64,000 nt of DNA from Cryobacterium aureum (GTDB taxonomy: Bacteria; Actinomycetota; Actinomycetes; Actinomycetales; Microbacteriaceae), in contig NZ_PPTG01000029.1 in NCBI RefSeq assembly GCF_002954245.1, positions 62,001 through 126,000 of the forward strand, given 5' to 3'. The notes under the pieces were generated by a model. That model did not search any database. It saw only the letters and a program-made list of their open reading frames with translations, and had not been told where the DNA came from. The translations under genes were made by a program, and so were the position numbers. This document shows positions 61,281 through 64,000 of this stretch, piece by piece. Numbering within the stretch: the stretch's first letter is position 1; each line of letters starts with the position of its first letter.

Positions 61281-61546
61281 GAGACCTCCAGTAGGGCGGT
61301 GCGCAGGCGCACGGGATCGATGCGCCAGTAGTTGTGCACTTTGCCGTTGATGAGGAGCACCGGAATGTCCTCGAGGTAGCGCTCGTGCAGTTCGGCGTCA
61401 TCGAGAATGGAACGTTCGTCGAACGTGATTGTGGGGGCGCCAGGCTCGTCGGCGAGCTTGGCGACGACACTGCCGACGAGGTCCCGGGCGTCGTCGCAGA
61501 GGTGACAACCGGGCTTGCCGATCAGGGTCAGGTGTGCAGTGGCCAT
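61277..61546 (-). CDS. Glutaredoxin-like protein (DUF836)
   Basis: An 89-residue thioredoxin-fold protein with the redox motif GKPGCHLCDDA (Cys14-x-x-Cys17) and the cis-proline region EDIPVLLINGK. It is probably a cytosolic thiol-disulfide exchange protein. TAGGCT lies exactly 6 nt before the ATG, so the two-gene mRNA with the Dabb gene is probably leaderless. Confidence 0.9.
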   Translation of the reverse strand: MATAHLTLIGKPGCHLCDDARDLVGSVVAKLADEPGAPTITFDERSILDDAELHERYLEDIPVLLINGKVHNYWRIDPVRLRTALLEVS

Positions 61547-61621
61547 TGTTCCAGCCTACGGCGACTTCCACCCCGAGACGACGGTCGTGGCGCACCGAAC
61601 AGGGGACCGGTCGGTGACAGC

Positions 61622-61653
61622 AAAAAGCGCCAGTCCCGAAGGGCTAGCGCTTT
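61622..61653 (-). terminator. Intrinsic terminator of the bS22 gene
   Basis: AAAGCGC and GCGCTTT bracket an inner stem-loop (CCC-GAA-GGG); on the minus strand the stem is followed by TTTTTG. It is 33 nt beyond the bS22 stop. A 14-nt palindrome CCAAGAATTCTTGG (61667-61680) lies in between. Confidence 0.85.
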
Positions 61654-61685
61654 GCTCGAGGATCGGCCAAGAATTCTTGGTCGGC

Positions 61686-61784
61686 CTACTTCTTATTACG
61701 ACGCTGGTGGCGAGTCTTGCGAAGCAGCTTGCGGTGCTTCTTCTTCGCCATACGCTTGCGTCGCTTCTTAATTACAGAACCCAC
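61686..61784 (-). CDS. Mini ribosomal protein bS22 (AURKAIP1/COX24 domain)
   Basis: A 32-residue, extremely basic protein starting MGSVIKKRRKRMAKKKH and ending in NKK, with LLRKTRHQRR between. This short sequence is conserved across actinobacteria and is the 30S subunit protein bS22 seen in mycobacterial ribosome structures. The GTG start has GAGG 5 nt upstream. Expected to be highly expressed; it has its own terminator. Confidence 0.93.
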   Translation of the reverse strand: MGSVIKKRRKRMAKKKHRKLLRKTRHQRRNKK

Positions 61785-61893
61785 ACGGACCTCACAAGTA
61801 TTGGTTTAGTCGCGGGGCCCGCGACTGACACGAAAACACCATTCTATCGGACAAAACCTGCTCCAACTACTCAGGGGGCGGATCGGGCCCGAA

Positions 61894-62361
61894 CTAACCG
61901 TTTCTGCGCCACTTTTTCGCGGTGGCATCTTTGACGACGTGCGACATCTGCGAAGCGTCAGCGAATGCCTTACCGATCGCCGAAGCGAAGGCACGCTGCT
62001 CCTCTTTCAGCCCGGCGTCAGCCTCCAGATCGGCGTCCTTGACGGCCTGGTCGAAGTCGACGCTGAGGAACGGGATCAGCCAGTCCTCGATCTCTTCGAG
62101 CGGAGAATACTCCAGCCGATAGAAGCGGTGCTGCCCGTCTTCCCGCACGGTGACCAGACCGGCCTCGCGCAAAACCTTGAGGTGCTTGGAGACAGTGGGC
62201 TGGCTCAGCCCGAGGTGCCCGACGATGTCGGACACGCTCAGCTCGCCGCGGATGTCCCCGGAAGGACCGCGAATTTCACCCGACGGAACAGCGCGCTCCA
62301 AGAGGATGCGCAGAATGTCTCGCCTTGCCGAATCCGCCACCACGGTAAAGATGTCTGCCAT
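61894..62361 (-). CDS. ArsR-family transcriptional regulator
   Basis: A 155-residue winged-helix protein. FTVVADSARRDILRILLERA starts the domain, and LSVSDIVGHLGLSQPTVSKHLKVLREAGLVTV is the helix-turn-helix with the following FYRLEYSPLEEI wing. No cysteine metal site is present, so it is not a metal sensor of the ArsR/SmtB kind. The C-terminal ~60 charged residues are of unknown use. TACCCT lies exactly 6 nt before the ATG. It is divergent from trkH, which it might control. Confidence 0.88.
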   Translation of the reverse strand: MADIFTVVADSARRDILRILLERAVPSGEIRGPSGDIRGELSVSDIVGHLGLSQPTVSKHLKVLREAGLVTVREDGQHRFYRLEYSPLEEIEDWLIPFLSVDFDQAVKDADLEADAGLKEEQRAFASAIGKAFADASQMSHVVKDATAKKWRRNG

Positions 62362-62454
62362 AACTTCAGGGTAGTCATTACTGCTGGGTAATCACCACCG
62401 CCGCGTAGTACCATTTCAAACTGGCAATAGTCGCAGGTCAATCGGGGGTTCCAG

Positions 62455-63897
62455 GTGTTGTCTCGAACCGGAACTGAACCATTTTTTCCGCGCCCGCTCT
62501 CCATTTTGGTGCGCATCCGCGACGGAGTGGACTCCCTCGCTCACAAATCGCCGTCGCGCTTCGCCATTCTGGTGTTCACCGCGCTCATCATGGTCTTCAC
62601 GGTGCTGTTCTCACTGCCGATCGCCTCTTTCGATCGCACCATCACGCCGCTGCACGACGCACTGTTCACTGCGGTGTCGGTCATCTGCGTCACCGGCCTC
62701 ACCACGGTCGACATGGCCACACATTGGTCAGCGTTTGGCAACATTCTCGTATTCATCGGTGTCAATATCGGTGGCATCGGCGTCTTGACGCTCGCGTCGC
62801 TGATGGGACTGGTCATCTCCCGGCGGCTCGGGCTGCGCGCCAAACTGATGGCAGCGAGCGACTCCAACCCCTCCCGCATCCACGCCGGCCCAGTCAACGA
62901 GGGCCAGACCGTGCGGCTCGGCGAGGTCGGCAGCCTGCTGCTCACCGTTGCAATCAGCGCGTTCGTCATCGAGGTCGGCGTGGCAGCGCTGCTCTTTCCC
63001 CGCATGCTGCAGGCCGGTGTATCCCTAGGCGAAGCGGTCTGGCACAGCTTTTACTACGCTGCCATGGCCTTTACCAACACCGGTTTCAACCCAAACCCCG
63101 GCGGCCTCAGCCCGTTTGCCGACGACTACTGGTTTCTCGGCGCGCTCATGATCGGCGTGTTTCTCGGCAGCCTCGGTTTTCCGGTGATTTACGCCTTTGC
63201 GCGCGGTTGGCGCAAGCCGCGCCGCTGGTCAGTGCACGTCAAGCTCACCCTCGTCACGACCATCGCCCTGATGATCCTCGGAATGATCTTTTACATCATT
63301 CTCGAATTCGATAATCCCAAGACTTTCGGGTCGCTCAATGCCGGCGACACCATCTTTCAATCGTTGTTCATGTCGGTGATGACGCGCTCGGGCGGCTTTG
63401 CGACCATCGATATCAGCGACCTGCACGGGTCGAGCCTGCTGCTCAGCGACATGCTCATGTTCATCGGTGGCGGGTCCGCGTCAACCGCGGGCGGTATTAA
63501 GGTGACAACCCTGGCCATCCTCTTTCTCGCCGCGTTTGCCGAAGCACGCGGCAAGCAGGAGATGGAAGCGTTCGGTCGCCGTATTCCCAGCGACATCCTG
63601 CGCCTCTCGGTCAGCGTCGTACTGTGGGGCGCGACCACCGTCGCCGTCGCGAGCATCCTCATTCTTCACATCTCGAAGCAGCCCTTCGACGTCGTGCTGT
63701 TCGACGTGATCAGCGCTTTCGCGACCTGCGGCCTGTCGACTGGGCTGACAGCTGACCTGCCGCCTGAGGGCGTCTACGTGATGGCGGCGACGATGTTCAT
63801 GGGCCGGGTTGGTACAGTGACTCTCGCGGCAGCACTGGCCGCAAGTCACAGCAGGCAACTATTTAAACGCCCGGAAGAGAGACCCATCGTTGGTTGA
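62455..63897 (+). CDS. Potassium uptake protein, TrkH/KtrB family
   Basis: A 480-residue membrane protein with four M1-P-M2 repeats. Pore-loop motifs include VICVTGLTTVDM, AFTNTGFNP, TRSGGFATID and ATCGLSTGL, each with the central glycine needed for K+ selectivity. It should form the K+ channel part of a Trk/Ktr system gated by the RCK protein encoded next. The GTG at 62455 follows a GGGGG stretch; the next gene overlaps by 8 nt. Confidence 0.94.
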   Translation: MLSRTGTEPFFPRPLSILVRIRDGVDSLAHKSPSRFAILVFTALIMVFTVLFSLPIASFDRTITPLHDALFTAVSVICVTGLTTVDMATHWSAFGNILVFIGVNIGGIGVLTLASLMGLVISRRLGLRAKLMAASDSNPSRIHAGPVNEGQTVRLGEVGSLLLTVAISAFVIEVGVAALLFPRMLQAGVSLGEAVWHSFYYAAMAFTNTGFNPNPGGLSPFADDYWFLGALMIGVFLGSLGFPVIYAFARGWRKPRRWSVHVKLTLVTTIALMILGMIFYIILEFDNPKTFGSLNAGDTIFQSLFMSVMTRSGGFATIDISDLHGSSLLLSDMLMFIGGGSASTAGGIKVTTLAILFLAAFAEARGKQEMEAFGRRIPSDILRLSVSVVLWGATTVAVASILILHISKQPFDVVLFDVISAFATCGLSTGLTADLPPEGVYVMAATMFMGRVGTVTLAAALAASHSRQLFKRPEERPIVG

Positions 63898-64000
63898 TCG
63901 CATCAAACACGACGCCCCCGTGCTCATCATCGGGCTCGGACGGTTCGGCGCGGCCACCGCTGGCCAGCTCGACCGACTGGGCCGCGAAGTACTCGTCGTC
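63890..64000 (+). CDS. TrkA/KtrA RCK-domain protein, N-terminal part (cut by window edge)
   Basis: The first 37 residues of an RCK (Rossmann) protein: VLIIGLGRFGAATAGQLDRL is the NAD-binding GxGxxG motif of TrkA/KtrA. It would bind nucleotides and gate the TrkH/KtrB protein. A TTG at 63890, overlapping the trkH stop and with GGAAGAGAG upstream, is the likely start. Confidence 0.9.
   Translation, partial: MVDRIKHDAPVLIIGLGRFGAATAGQLDRLGREVLVV

Overview
The window is a stretch of chromosome from a GC-rich actinobacterium, most probably a member of the Microbacteriaceae. The grounds are GC-rich coding DNA on both strands, a DUF7882-type protein and an M23 peptidase with an LTRRELRERER segment (both typical of that family, from memory), a full menaquinone pathway, a bS22-type mini ribosomal protein, and many genes whose start codon sits exactly 6 nt after a TANNNT hexamer, as in leaderless actinobacterial transcripts. 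I cannot name the genus. No CRISPR array, insertion sequence or intact prophage was seen.

Layout. (1) 1-4866: thiamin synthesis: thiF (cut by the window edge), thiG, thiS, thiO on the minus strand, thiE on the plus strand, and a fused thiD-tenA gene behind a TPP riboswitch. (2) 4966-10298: accessory stretch with a decayed ABC-2 permease, small regulator/membrane-protein pairs, a frameshifted MazG-like gene, two alpha/beta hydrolases and a GntR/DUF1648 pair. (3) 10494-15870: tRNA-Met, tRNA-Thr, alpha-glucosidase plus small alarmone synthetase, M23 peptidase, inositol-phosphatase-like protein, tRNA-Tyr. (4) 16120-18757: polar amino acid ABC transporter. (5) 18767-37238: a roughly 18 kb catabolic island, described below. 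(6) 37344-51267: yajQ, fprA, then the menaquinone genes (hepT-type prenyl synthase, menG, menF, menD, menA, menE, menC) interleaved with small membrane proteins, a group 2 sigma factor and two lineage-specific small proteins. (7) 51354-56083: cytochrome c biogenesis operon (histidine phosphatase, tlpA, ccdA, resB, ccsB). (8) 56133-59436: a five-gene type VII secretion-like locus. (9) 59515-64000: archaeal-type aspS, small redox and Dabb proteins, bS22, an ArsR regulator and the start of a trkH-trkA potassium uptake operon.

The island at 18767-37238 is the most interesting part. It combines a dipeptide/oligopeptide ABC transporter, three S12 (beta-lactamase/D-peptidase fold) serine hydrolases without visible export signals, two M20 metallopeptidases, a DUF885 metallopeptidase, and a GNAT acyltransferase next to an enolase-superfamily protein of the N-succinylamino acid racemase type. 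GNAT acyltransferase, N-succinylamino acid racemase and an M20 desuccinylase are the three enzymes of the known irreversible D- to L-amino acid conversion pathway. I infer a salvage system for D-amino-acid-containing peptides, perhaps peptidoglycan stem peptides: import, cytosolic cleavage, then inversion of the released D-residues. Two nearly identical palindromes (TTTACGTNACGTAAA) in front of two of its operons look like operators of a shared regulon. A separate menC in the menaquinone region means the island's enzyme is not needed as o-succinylbenzoate synthase.

Non-coding structure is also rich: two 59-nt palindromes with the same 25-9-25 architecture between unrelated genes, two loci with a CGAGCCGTGAGTT repeat, several strong hairpins in convergent gaps, and short upstream ORFs coupled to menE, the sigma factor and possibly an esterase.
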